Part shown: positions 1 to 9,929 of the stretch, piece after piece
Numbering within the stretch: position 1 is the first letter of the stretch
Layout of the letters: each line of letters starts with the position of its first letter
NCBI GenBank assembly: GCA_000697335.1
Contig: JNEM01013728.1
Span: 1 to 30,692 of the forward strand
Direction of reading: 5' to 3'
DNA: 30,692 nt
DNA from: Conidiobolus incongruus B7586
Taxonomy: Eukaryota; Entomophthoromycota; Entomophthoromycetes; Entomophthorales; Conidiobolaceae
Made by a program: the position numbers and the translations under genes
Notes under the pieces: generated by a model
What the model saw: the letters and a program-made list of their open reading frames with translations, nothing else
What the model was told of the DNA's origin: nothing
Databases searched by the model: none

Positions 1-93
1 TTAATTTAGGTTTATTTTATTAAATATTAATTAAGTTATTAGTAAAAATATAGGTGTTTTTGATTTTATAACTCACTTTTACAAGTTAGTGTA
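1..93 (+). mobile_element. 3' end of a Tc1-like DNA transposon (family A), cut by window edge
   Basis: This is the right-hand end of the Tc1-like family found complete at 3184-4757 and 22621-24197. It carries the subterminal block AGTAAAAATATAGGTGTTTT and ends in the inverted terminal repeat, which reads out to GTTAGTGTA. The TA at 92-93 is the expected target-site dinucleotide. The transposase part lies outside the window. It abuts the mariner-type element starting about 20 bases further on. Orientation is plus, judged from the other copies. Confidence 0.85.
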
Positions 94-113
94 TTTTATT
101 TTTTAACTATTAT

Positions 114-1435
114 TAATATAGAAATTAAAAAATGGTAAATTTTTTAATTTCTGATCTTTTAAACATATTATAAATTTTAAAAGACTATATATATATATAA
201 TATATAGGAAAATAAATATTTTCAAACTATATATATAAATATTCAATTTTAATTATTTTTTTTATTAAAATATTTTGATTTTAAAATTTACACTTAAATT
301 TAATTATGCTTAAATTAGATTATGATTATCAAAAGGCTTTTATTTTTGTATCTTTAAAACTTAACTATAAACCCTTTAAAATCATCTATAACTTGTAAAC
401 AGCTTATAAAGATAGTACTTTATCTAAAACTACCATATATCACTAGATTTTTGATTTTAAAGCTGGAAAAAACATTATTTAAAATTTACCAAAATCTAAA
501 AGACTAATTTCTATTGTTACTCTTTTACTTATTAATAGAGTAAAAAAATATATTAAGAAATACCTTTTTATTTTTGTTAGAGAGCTATCAAAGTAATTTA
601 ATATTAATTATACAAGCATGTTATATTTACTTAAGTTTAAACTTAGATTAATTAATAAAAATATCAAATAGATACCTTATAATTTAACAGAAGCCTAAAA
701 GAAAACTAAAGTAGCTATAGCTAAACTAAACTTATTAAGGTATAAGTAAAAACAAAGGTATTTACAGCAAATATTTACAATTAATAAATCTTAGATTTTT
801 TTATATAATCCTTTAACTAAAAATAAAATAAAATGTTAGGTTAAGTTAAATTAATCCCTTTCACAAATTCCAATGAATAAATACTTTAAATATAAGAGAA
901 TGTTAATTGTTGTAATAGATTATAATGGTATATAGTTTTCTTATTTAATACCTCAAGGAAAATCAATTAATAGTAAGTTATATATTAGTTTTTTAAATAA
1001 AATAATTTCTAAATAGTGTTCTCAATATAAATTAAAGATACCTATTATTTTACATAATAATTATAAAATATATATAAAGCTAAAGCTATAAAAGATTTTT
1101 TATATAAAAAAATTAGAGGGAGTTAACATATCTAGTATATTCACCTGATTATAACTTATATAATTATAATTGTTTTAGACAATTAAAAAAACAGCTTGCA
1201 GGAAAAAAAATTCCTGCAAACAAATTAAATTGGTTTGTGAAACATCAAATTTAAGTCTTTAATAAAAAGAATTGTTTTTTAGGTATTAGAAGCTTACCAA
1301 AGGTATAGAAAAGAGTTATTAATAATAAAAGAGGTTATTAATTTTATATTATTCATTAATTTTTATATATTATTTATTAATTTATTTGTTTAATTTTAAT
1401 TTTAAAATTGTGCCATTACTTATTTTCTGCACTAA
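114..1435 (+). mobile_element. mariner-type DNA transposon (family B copy 1), RIP-decayed
   Basis: This is a 1.3-kb element with terminal repeats of the form TTAGTGCAGAAA and TA at both ends; the left end has decayed to TTAATATAGAAATT. The transposase reading begins near the ATG at 306. Reading through TAA/TAG gives family-like text such as YKPFKIIYNLQTAYKDS, RMLIVVIDYNGI and, near 1140-1210 in a shifted frame, YSPDYNLYNYNCFRQLKKQL. The last resembles the mariner DD34D signature YSPDLxPxDYxLF. Many Gln and Trp positions are stops and there is at least one frameshift, so it is dead. Two related copies lie in the opposite orientation at 9930-11239 and 21950-24732. Confidence 0.8.
121..151. repeat. 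near-terminal perfect palindrome of family B
   Basis: Arms 121-133 (GAAATTAAAAAAT) and 139-151 (ATTTTTTAATTTC) are exact reverse complements around a 5-base loop. The same hairpin occurs at 11200-11212 with 11218-11230 in the second B copy, so it belongs to the element's 5' end. It may be a transposase-binding or stem-forming subterminal site, but that role is inference. Confidence 0.75.
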
Positions 1436-1489
1436 TATAATAAATAAATAAATAAATATATTCAATATTTTTCAAATGAAAAGCACAGT

Positions 1490-1955
1490 CTTGATTAAAA
1501 GATTAGAGACCAATGTTCCAGAAGTAGTCTTAAGCCAAGTGATTGTAGTTCTTCAAATTCTGATTGTATCAATATATCTCTCAGCTTGGAATATATATCC
1601 AAAAGATACTTATACTCTTTGATAGAGGTTGTGATTGCCTTCCTCTATTCTAGTTGAACAAGTATTTGATTAAAGCAGAAGTTTAACAATAATGCAACTA
1701 ACATAAACTTGGAGAGGTTAGCCATATCTCATCTGACTGAAAAGATATAAGTACATAAATTAGCGAACGTGGTTATAGAGGCGTGAATTCTGTGTCTGAA
1801 CACGCTATTCCTGGTGCCTTTGAAGAAGCTGCCATGAAAATATGGATGGAGAGTTCTTATTGCAGAAAAAACATTATGAACCATTACCACAAGTATTTCT
1901 GAGATTGAAGTGTTGGTAAAAATTGAACTCAAACTTTTGGTGGTATTATAAGTTA
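1490..1955 (+). pseudogene. relic of a secreted CAP-domain (SCP/PR-1-like) protein gene
   Basis: This is a highly decayed copy of the CAP-domain genes at 5812-6569 and 25508-26473. Recognisable pieces in order are IYIQKI near 1592 (family DIQKML), YLIKAEV near 1662-1684 (family LIKAAVWQ), LGEVSHISSD near 1710-1740, the EEAAMKIWMES stretch near 1827-1858, and TQTFGG at 1932-1949. Several in-frame stops and at least two frame changes separate them. The His of the SH motif is still readable. Identity rests on order and spacing shared with the two better copies. No signal peptide or linker could be recognised upstream. Confidence 0.75.
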
Positions 1956-2305
1956 ACCAAATAACATTGAAAATATTAAATTATATATTTTTATTATAAT
2001 CTTATTTAATTTTTAAAATATTTTCAAATACAAACATCAATAACTTTTAGATAATCTATTTAAGATTGATCTTAAAAAAGACACTAGAAAAATATTCAAG
2101 TTAAAATAATAATCAATAGCATAAATATATATAATATATGAGAAATATCGTAGATAAATTTATATTCAACTTTTTATAATTCATTATTTTCTTCAAATTT
2201 GAAATACAATAAAAACACAAGATTGGTACATTAATGATTGGTAATTTAAATTTAAATTTATGATATATAATTTGATTTACCATATAATTTCATAATTTTT
2301 CAAAA

Positions 2306-2348
<43 letters not shown>

Positions 2349-3183
2349 CATAATAGAACTGAGAATATTAGGACATGAGTAGATATAAAATGAAAATTTA
2401 TATCAATTCAAAATTGATATAAATCTTAGAGCTTTAGAATTAATTTTATATATGTTGATTATATGAAGATTATGAAATTAAAATATAATTCATATGATAT
2501 TTTATATATTCAAAATATGCCATATATTATTAATTTTAACATATATTATATAGAAACAAAATATCAAATTTACTTTAATCTATTTAATATTTTGAAATAT
2601 AATATATTCAATAGTTTTAAGATTAAAGGTATTATATTGATATTATGAATATGAGTAATTTGGATTATTAGTATACAAATAGTAAACATTTCAAATAAAA
2701 TTGACAAATATTATATTTAATAAATAGTTGATATATTTTAAAATAATTTTATCACAAATAATATACTTAGTTATTGATAACATATTTTGATAAATTTTTA
2801 TAATATAATTATATAATAATATTATAACTTTAATGTTTTAATCCTAAATATCATTTTATTTTATAAAATTCTATATAATGGAAATTTTGTAATATATATC
2901 ATATTAAAAAAAATAAAGGATTAATTAAAAATGATTATTTAATATTAAAATAAATTTTTACCAAATTATAATTTTAATTAAATATAATCAAATTATGTTA
3001 AACTTAGTCATATAATTTCTTAACTTATATTGGATATACCTTTATTCATAATTTATAATAAAGTTATTTCTAACTTAGTTAAATTTCACAAATTTTATTT
3101 TTAAATTTTATAACATGTTTTTTTCAAAACACAAAATACCAATAAATTTGAATATAATATTAAGTTATATATAAAGCTATATC
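1956..3183. other. AT-rich spacer, no gene recognised
   Basis: Very A+T-rich sequence between the CAP relic and the Tc1-like element at 3184. It holds a long AT microsatellite (2309-2346). An open frame at 2463-2648 is made almost only of Ile, Asn, Tyr and Lys and is best explained by base composition. No transposon ends were recognised. Confidence 0.6.
2309..2346. repeat. (AT)n microsatellite
   Basis: An uninterrupted run of about 19 AT dinucleotides. Length may be unreliable in assembly. Confidence 0.9.
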
Positions 3184-4757
3184 TATATTAACTTGTAAAA
3201 GTAAGTTATAAAATCAAAAATATATATATTTTAATTAATAATTAAAACAATTGTATATATTAGATTGCTTGAAACTATAATATATAATTAAGATATATTA
3301 TTTGGAAATAAATAAATATATTTAGATATATTTAATAAACTATTAGCAAAAATATTAACCCTTAATATTTAACTAAGATAAGTTATAAATTTGCATATTT
3401 TTAAGATAAAGGGATATATTTAGCAATATATAACTATATTTTTTTTCTTTCTTTGTTATTACTTTATATAATATTTTACAAATATACTAAATTATTTCTA
3501 TTAATATTATTATGCTTAAATCCCTCTCTAAAAAAATCTACTTGTATATTAATCAACTTTATAAAAAAGGTAAATCAACTTATGATATTGTTAGAATTAC
3601 TAATGCTAGTTAGTCTACTATAGCTAAAGTTATTAAGAATAACAATAAAAACATATTTAAACTTAAACTTAAGTGTGTTAAAATCATAAATAAACATAAT
3701 AAGAAGTATATTTATAGGTTAATTAGTATAAGCAAGTATAATATTATTTTAAAAACATAACAGGAATTATAAAACTATATAAGAATATTAGTTAATACTA
3801 AAATTATTATATGTATTTTATATTAACATAGATATTATTTATATCTTAAGAAAAACACCCCTAACTAATAAAATTCCATTATAAAACTAGGTAGGAGTTT
3901 AAATGTTACTACTAATATTAAACTAAAACTAATTAGAATAAGGTTATTTAGTTTATTAAAATAAAAATATATTATAGTAGATTTAATAAAAAAGTTAGAT
4001 ACTTTAGAAAAGATATAGATTTACTTTATAACTATTATATTAATTTTACCCAAAAGTATAATAATAGGTTAATTATTATTTAGGGATATATATTATATTT
4101 AGGTGTAAGATATCTTTATAAAGTTAATAGGGGAATTAATGTTAAGATATATTAAAGTATTTTAAAAAATAAATTAAAAAAATCATTGAATAATATAGGT
4201 TAAACAAATCTAATGTTATTTTCTAATAAAATTATATCTCTTATTATACTATAGCATTTACTACCAAATAACTTAAAAATAACAAGATAATAGTTATAAA
4301 GTAGCTTTCTTAATCATTTAACTTTAACTTAATTAAATATCTTTAGGATTACTTAAAAAAAGTTATTAAAGCTTTCCCTTTAATAAAAGATTTAAATCAG
4401 CTTTAAGAATATGTTTAAGAAGTATAAAACAAGATTAATTTTTTTTAGTATAATAAGTTAGTTGATTCTATACCCTATAAATATAAAGAAGTTAGAAAAG
4501 TTAAAGATAGATACACTAAGTTTTAATTTTTTTTATCATTAAAAACCTACAAATTTATAACTCATCTTAGGTAAAATTTAAAGATTTATATTTTAGCCAA
4601 TCAATAGCTAAATATCATTATTTAATGATATATATTATTAATAAATATAATAGATTTTAATTATTTAATTTATACTTATTTAATTAAATATTAATCAAGT
4701 AATTAGTAAAAATATAGGTGTTTTTGATTTTATGACTTACTTTTATAGGTTAATATA
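3184..4757 (+). mobile_element. Tc1-like DNA transposon (family A copy 2), full length, RIP-decayed
   Basis: A 1.57-kb element with inverted terminal repeats: the left end reads TATATTAACTTGTAAAAG and the right end closes in GGTTAATATA, both mutated forms of TACATTAACCTGCAAAAG. TA duplications flank it. The transposase reading starts at ATG 3512 with an N-terminal helix-turn-helix region (MLKSLSKKI, then STYDIVRITNAS). The rest is full of TAA/TAG at Gln or Trp positions, so no product is possible. The length equals that of the better preserved copy at 22621-24197, where the DD34E-type catalytic context is visible. Confidence 0.85.
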
Positions 4758-5811
4758 TATTGAGATTATAATAATAAAATTAATAATTGAGTAATCTAAA
4801 GATAATTATAAAATTATAAAAATATTTCAGATTTTTTAAATTTTAATAATAATAAAAATAGATTAAAAGTTATGATTGCTAAATATTTTTATATAAATAG
4901 ATTTATTATAGAATATATTAATATATAAGTTAACTTATTTATTTTATAAAACAAGTACTTTTTATAGAATAATATATATATATATCAAATAGATCAAAAT
5001 TAATTATTTATCAAAAACTGATTATATGATATATTCAAGTTTATTCTAAAATTCTATCAAGCTCTAAGTATCAGGAGATAAGATTGTTAATATTTGTATT
5101 ATTAAATATTAATTTGATGACTCAAAATTTTAATGAATTAAATGTTGAAATATATTATATACATTATAAATATACTTTTTATGTATTAAATATTATTTTA
5201 TTATGATATTTGAAAATATGACATTTATTCAACTAATTTGGGCATATATTTTGCTTATATTAATAATGAATAGAATATTAGATAGGCTCACTATTATATT
5301 TAAATAGTAATTTTAATTAAAAGTTAAAATGTTTATCAATTTAATTAATGATTTATAGGCTGAAGTGTATTATTATCAAGGCTATGTTTGATGATGATTC
5401 GAATGCTATTTTTGTAAGGATAAACAATGACATGATGAAAAATTAATATAAGAGCTATTGATTTTAACATATCCAAAATGATTTTTGAATTATCAAATAT
5501 CATACATGAAAAAAGTAAAATTGTTTAAATTTTGGTAACCAAAAATTTTTTAAACATTTTTTATGTTAATATTCTCCAATTCATTAAATTATGATAATGA
5601 TTTCCAAAGTTAAGGTGACACTATATAGTCTACTGAATTACTTATATATAGTATCAATATGATTTTTCAATTAAGTTAAAATACGGTGAAAATTACCTTG
5701 TTTGAATGAAATATTTTGAAATTTCACCTTACGCCGATTAATATATCAAGTAATCAATAACAGCCATTTATACCCTTACTATTTTAATACTTCCAAACAA
5801 CTATTAAAGTT
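4758..5811. other. AT-rich spacer upstream of the gene island
   Basis: No gene recognised. A short balanced-composition open stretch at 5357-5446 (frame containing KAMFDDDSNAIFVRI) could be a scrap of coding sequence but is too short to identify. An imperfect hairpin lies at 5685-5694 and 5720-5728 (GGTGAAAATT against AATTTCACC), about 90 bases upstream of the broken CAP gene. No promoter element is certain. Confidence 0.5.
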
Positions 5812-6569
5812 AATCTATTCAATTCAATTCAGTTCCATCCGATTCTTTCATTCTTCGCTTTATCTTTGACCACTGTTATAGACGCTAATAAAACATTTAG
5901 TTTGCAATCAATCAGTGCATATGAATTGACCAATTCTCATTATGAAGGTGGTTTTACTGAACAAGCTCAACATCCAGAGAGGGTTAAGAAGTCTTCTGTT
6001 GGAAAATGCCCTGGAGAAGATTCATCTAACCACCAACCTTCAATGGAAAAACCCGAATCTGAACTAAATCATGGAGCTGAAATTCCTCCAATTAAACAAC
6101 CAGAATCAGACCAAAAGCCTGGAAGTCAAAATCTCAAGGGCAATGACAAACTCATCAAAAAGGGCCCATCATCCGGTAGCTGTGCCAACATTCCATCAGA
6201 ACCCGGTATGGATATCCAAAAGATGTTAAAGTTAGTGAACCAAGCTCGCGGTAGTCTCCTCCCTTTCAAATTGATCCCAGTTTGATCAAAGCGGCCGTGT
6301 GGCAATCCCGTAACCAAAACCAGATGGGTAAGGTTAGTCACAGTTCGCCAGACGGCAAAAACATAAGCACTAGAATTAAGGAATGTGTATACAGTGCCAA
6401 TTCTTATATGGCTGAGAATGAAGCATCTGGGCATTCTGAGGAAATGGTAATGGATATGTGGATGGAGTAAAGGTCACATAAAGAATATTATGAATCCCAA
6501 ATTAAGGAATTTGGGGCTGCCAGGGTTGGTAAGTATTGGACGCAGACTTTCGGTGGCAAAGGTTATTAA
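5812..6569 (+). pseudogene. broken secreted CAP-domain (SCP/PR-1-like) protein gene
   Basis: A close paralogue of the intact gene at 25508-26473. The signal-peptide region survives as FNSI followed by ILSFFALSLTT, matching the intact FNSIISFFALSLAT, but the initiator ATG AAA is replaced by AAT CTA. A Pro/Gln/Lys linker follows (KQPESDQKPGSQN), then MDIQKMLKLVNQAR, the start of the CAP domain. A frameshift just before 6280 moves the reading to the frame containing LIKAAVWQS, KVSHSSPDG (tetrad His) and AENEASG (tetrad Glu). A stop at 6468-6470 follows WME. The C-terminal EFGAARVGKYWTQTFGG is intact, with a small local shift near 6485-6505. Final stop is at 6567. Lineage-typical function would be lipid or sterol binding in the extracellular space; this copy is dead. 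Confidence 0.9.
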
Positions 6570-7051
6570 GTTGGGAGAATTCAATAAATGGTTTAGTGTA
6601 TTTGGATAATTAATAACAATTGTCAGGTAAATATGTAATTTTCATTTTCTTAAATATAATATAATATATATTTTTTAAATTGAATAATCGATCAATTGAG
6701 TATTATTCAAATTTGTGTTAGTATTCTAATTCATTTAGCAAAAAAATTATTCAAACTTATTTAAAACTTCTTAAACCTATTTTGAGAAAAAAAATTTCAT
6801 GATTGTAACAAAATAGATATTGAAATTTAATATTATTTTTGATTTGAATATTTAATTAATGTAAATTAATGGGAATTAAATTGTCAACTTTGGTTAATTA
6901 CTGTATATATTGTCACTCTTGGTATAGTTAATAAATATATAGATATAATTTGAATTCATCCCAATTTCTGAATTATCAATATTTTAGGTTTGAAAACTTC
7001 AACAATTTAATCCAATTTCAAACTTGAAAATCTCCAAATTATCAAACCTAA
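6570..7051. other. spacer between broken CAP gene and metacaspase-like pseudogene
   Basis: AT-rich, no gene recognised. It must have held the promoter of the metacaspase-like gene, but no clear TATA box or initiator stands out. An in-frame TAA sits immediately before 7052, so the coding sequence does not extend leftwards without splicing. Confidence 0.5.
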
Positions 7052-8154
7052 TTGGAAACATTTCAAAATCCTTTAGCAGAAATCCCTAGACCACCTATGA
7101 ACTTGAATTTGCCATTTGGAAACAAAAGCGATAAGGATTCAAAATCAGGATTGAGAGACGATGATAACCATACACTAGACGAGAATCCATCTGAAGCGTC
7201 TTCTAGTCATCCCATAATGAGTCCCAGCGACACGGTAGTTGCGACAGGATCAAAATGCACTGGGCGCAAGCGAGCACTCATCATAAGTGTTGATTATTCG
7301 GGCACGAGTCATGAACTCTCCACAACTCTCCCCAAAGCTCAAAATATTAGCAAATTCCTCACCTCTAATTACCATTTTAAAGCTAGTGAGATTTTAATCA
7401 TGACAGAATCGTCCCCAAACAGAGACAAAATTCCAACAAGGAGGGATTTTATAGCCGCGATGGATTGACTCATCAGTGGAAGCCATACCAATGACTCACT
7501 ATTCTTCTACTTCATCGGCCACGGCACCAAACTCTCCGGAACTGGAGAAAATCCGCAAGGTCAATTCGCCATCTACCCCAGGGAGTTCGAGCAAAATGGA
7601 GTAATTTCGGACGATGAGATGATCTCCATAATGGTGCACATGTTACCTCAGGACTGTCGCCTCACCATCGTCATAGATGTCTTTGGTACCCAATTTCAAG
7701 TGAATTTGTCCTATCTCTACAATCCGGAGGGCCAACTAATCAATTCCAACGTTTATAAAGACGCAATGTCTGCAGCTGTCGACCTCACTAGATCGTATAT
7801 GATGAACAACTTTATTGGAGCTTTTATTGGTGCCAAATAAGTATTCGACCAAATTCGCTATGGTGACGATGCCGATATATTGACCCTCAAAGCTTCTAAA
7901 ACTGTCAAGGATGTGGTCGTCTTCACGATTTCTGACCTCAATCCAAACACCCCTCCGACGACACCCGGAAGTCAGCCGAGTATTGGGATCTTTGGCGAGA
8001 GTTCTTGAAGACTTTAGACAAGTTTAGCAACCGAGGGCTTAATTTCAATCAGTTTCTAACGGATATGAATGATTCTTTAAAGCTTGAATTTGGTGCAAGC
8101 ATTTATTTGGGATCGGGACGTCCCATCAATTTTCGGGAGATGTTTATTATTTAG
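7052..8154 (+). pseudogene. metacaspase-like (peptidase C14 family) pseudogene lacking the catalytic cysteine
   Basis: Metacaspases are Cys-His proteases cutting after Arg or Lys, linked to stress and cell death in fungi. After a short Ser/Asp-rich N-terminal region come CTGRKRALIISVDY (family CTGRRKALLIGINY), IPTRRDFIAAM, DSLFFYFIGHG with the catalytic His codon at 7520-7522, IYPREFEQNGVISDDEM, and LPQDCRLTIVIDVFGTQ, where the family has DSCHSG. The Cys codon position (7682-7684) is TTT, Phe. In-frame stops lie at 7466 (a family Trp position) and 7838. A stop at 8006 is bypassed only by a one-base frame change, after which LDKFSNRGLNFNQF and GSGRPINFREMFII match the family C-terminus, ending at 8152-8154. 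No ATG starts the frame: 7052 is TTG, and the first in-frame ATG is 7097. It is a dead paralogue, or a pseudoprotease that died later. Confidence 0.85.
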
Positions 8155-8402
8155 GCATCCAAACATATCCCTGAATTCCAATATGATGTATGATTTTAAT
8201 ACTATGGCCATTGCAATAAAATGTAATACCGTTCAAAAGGTTTAATATTGAACCCAATTTTCAATTCAACTGGTAACATTGTTGAACTCCTAACAAATTA
8301 AGTAGATCCCAAATAATTGAGATTTTCGAATTTTAATTGAATTGTACTCCTGGTAGGTAATATTGTAAACAAATTACAACATTACAGATTAGATTGAATA
8401 TT

Positions 8403-8409
8403 ATATATA
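8403..8409 (+). promoter_or_regulatory. TATA-like box of the secreted-protein gene at 8464
   Basis: TATATAA about 55 bases upstream of the ATG, followed by a locally GC-rich leader (GGCGCCTTGCGCGTCG). The leader's composition contrasts sharply with its surroundings, consistent with a real transcription start region. Confidence 0.5.
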
Positions 8410-8463
8410 AATACTACAGGCGCCTTGCGCGTCGAATAACTCGTTACTTCAGTTTTATTTATA

Positions 8464-8850
8464 ATGATATTCAAATTACTAATCCTATATTTTGTTACCC
8501 TACACCCATCTTTAGCTTACTTCCGCCAAATGGATTCCAACTCGCGCGTGGTTAAAGATACACCCAACGGTAAAGAAGTTTTAATCGACCAATCGCGCAA
8601 CATCATAATCATGAATGCTCCTGGCGAAGAAGAAATGGAAGAAAGGTCTGTTCGCGTGGAAAATCCGGATATTTTGGATCTCATCCAACAGGATCCAGTG
8701 CTCAGTGGAAACCCTGTACAACCAAATGAGGTTCGAGACATTGCCGATATTACAGTTGAGCAAGACACTAAAATTATTAAGAAAAACGACAATGACGAGG
8801 TGAGGATTGCTAGAAGTGTTGAAGCTGTGGGAACCGTGCCAGTTGCTTAA
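8464..8850 (+). CDS. small secreted protein of unknown function (128 residues)
   Basis: A single-exon open frame starting at a true ATG. Residues 1-18 (MIFKLLILYFVTLHPSLA) form a convincing signal peptide with an Ala before the likely cleavage. The mature part of about 110 residues is hydrophilic and acidic, with runs such as EEEMEERS and KKNDNDEVR. It has no cysteine, no transmembrane segment and no motif I recognise. Codon composition is much less AT-biased than the surroundings and there are no internal stops, which argues for selection. A TATA-like box lies upstream and AATAAA downstream. It sits 310 bases after the metacaspase-like pseudogene on the same strand. Candidate roles include an effector or cell-surface protein, but none is supported by homology here. 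Confidence 0.75.
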   Translation: MIFKLLILYFVTLHPSLAYFRQMDSNSRVVKDTPNGKEVLIDQSRNIIIMNAPGEEEMEERSVRVENPDILDLIQQDPVLSGNPVQPNEVRDIADITVEQDTKIIKKNDNDEVRIARSVEAVGTVPVA

Positions 8851-8883
8851 ATTACAATGAAATTAGAAAGTTTATTTTTGGTT

Positions 8884-8889
8884 AATAAA
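8884..8889 (+). terminator. polyadenylation signal of the 8464 gene
   Basis: AATAAA 34 bases after the stop codon, in a T/A-rich 3' flank. Confidence 0.5.
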
Positions 8890-9929
8890 ATACTAGTTGA
8901 AATATTCAAAAAGTGAAAAGTAACTCAATCAATTAATATATATCTATTAATAAGGTTATTTTACCCTATTCGAAATAGCTATTGTTCAATATAGAGTAAT
9001 TAACCTAAAAACTTACTAATATAATTTAATAAAAAATACTCCCAAAAATATTTAGATTATTAATTGAAAAATAATGATCTCTTCTTAAAATCCTTTCCAA
9101 AGCAATTTTAACTCATTATTTTATCATTCTAACTAGCCTACCTCCTATACAACTCGAAAATTTCTAAATATTTTATAAAATAATCAATCAACCAAAACAC
9201 AAACTTGACTTATTATTCGAAAATTTATATAATTACAACTATAATAATCAAGAGTGTAAATTTTAAATTTCAATTTGCTATTTCTAATTTCTAATTTCAT
9301 TTATATAATAATTTTAATTCCTAATTCCTATTAAAACAATTCTATTAGATTGAACTTTAATAATGAATAGAGTCCAATATAAATTAATATTCAGAGTTTT
9401 TAATTATCAAAAATAAAAATTGAATTAATATACGGAAATGTTTCAATAATAATCATTATAAATTAGACTAAGCAAATTATCAATGATTACTAATCAGAAT
9501 TCAATTTATTATCATTGTTTTATTATTATATATCATGTACTACTATAAATAAAAGAGAAACAGAAGTGGAAAAATCACCGAATCAATAAAATTACTTATC
9601 ACTGAAATTACTTGTTTACATAAAGTATTATTTGTAATATATTATAAATTAAAATAACTTGTAATAGTTATTTCAATCAATTGAGTATATAATAGTTCAA
9701 AAAATAACTTCAATAACTTTGAGTGTTTATTTTAACAAAATATTAAAAAGATAAAGAAAAGCAACATCACTTCAATTATTAATCTTTTCCTCTTTTTTTT
9801 AAAATATATTTCAATACCAATTATTATTTTTCAACCCATTTAAATAGTTTTTAATGCTTTAAATTACATCTTTAATTTTGATACTTAATCAAGATATCAT
9901 CATTCATTTCTCCTTAATTTCTCAATTTA
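8890..9929. other. AT-rich spacer, no gene recognised
   Basis: Homogeneous A+T-rich sequence between the secreted-protein gene and the family B element. No transposon end, RNA gene or open frame of balanced composition could be recognised. Confidence 0.6.

Noticed and set aside
1729-1932. Open frame of 67 codons on the minus strand
   Set aside because: It lies opposite the CAP-domain relic on the plus strand, whose motifs explain the balanced composition.
2463-2648. Open frame of 61 codons, plus strand
   Set aside because: Composed almost only of AT-rich codons (Ile, Asn, Tyr, Lys, Phe), without homology or signal features. Expected by chance at this base composition.
5612-5630. AAGGTGACACTATATAG, similar to the phage SP6 promoter core
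   Set aside because: Only about 13 bases agree, it has no cloning-vector context and it lies in ordinary AT-rich spacer. Treated as coincidence, unlike the full-length mosaic end at 21909.
6126-6434. Minus-strand open frame across the broken CAP gene
   Set aside because: Antisense shadow of the plus-strand CAP reading, which matches the intact paralogue residue by residue.
7052-7054. TTG at 7052 as the metacaspase start codon
   Set aside because: Fungal genes almost always start at ATG. The codon follows directly after a TAA, so it is only the edge of the open frame; the true start was lost or lies at 7097.
8517-8803. Three overlapping open frames inside the 8464-8850 gene
   Set aside because: Shadows of the main frame, which alone has a proper ATG, a signal peptide and flanking transcription signals.
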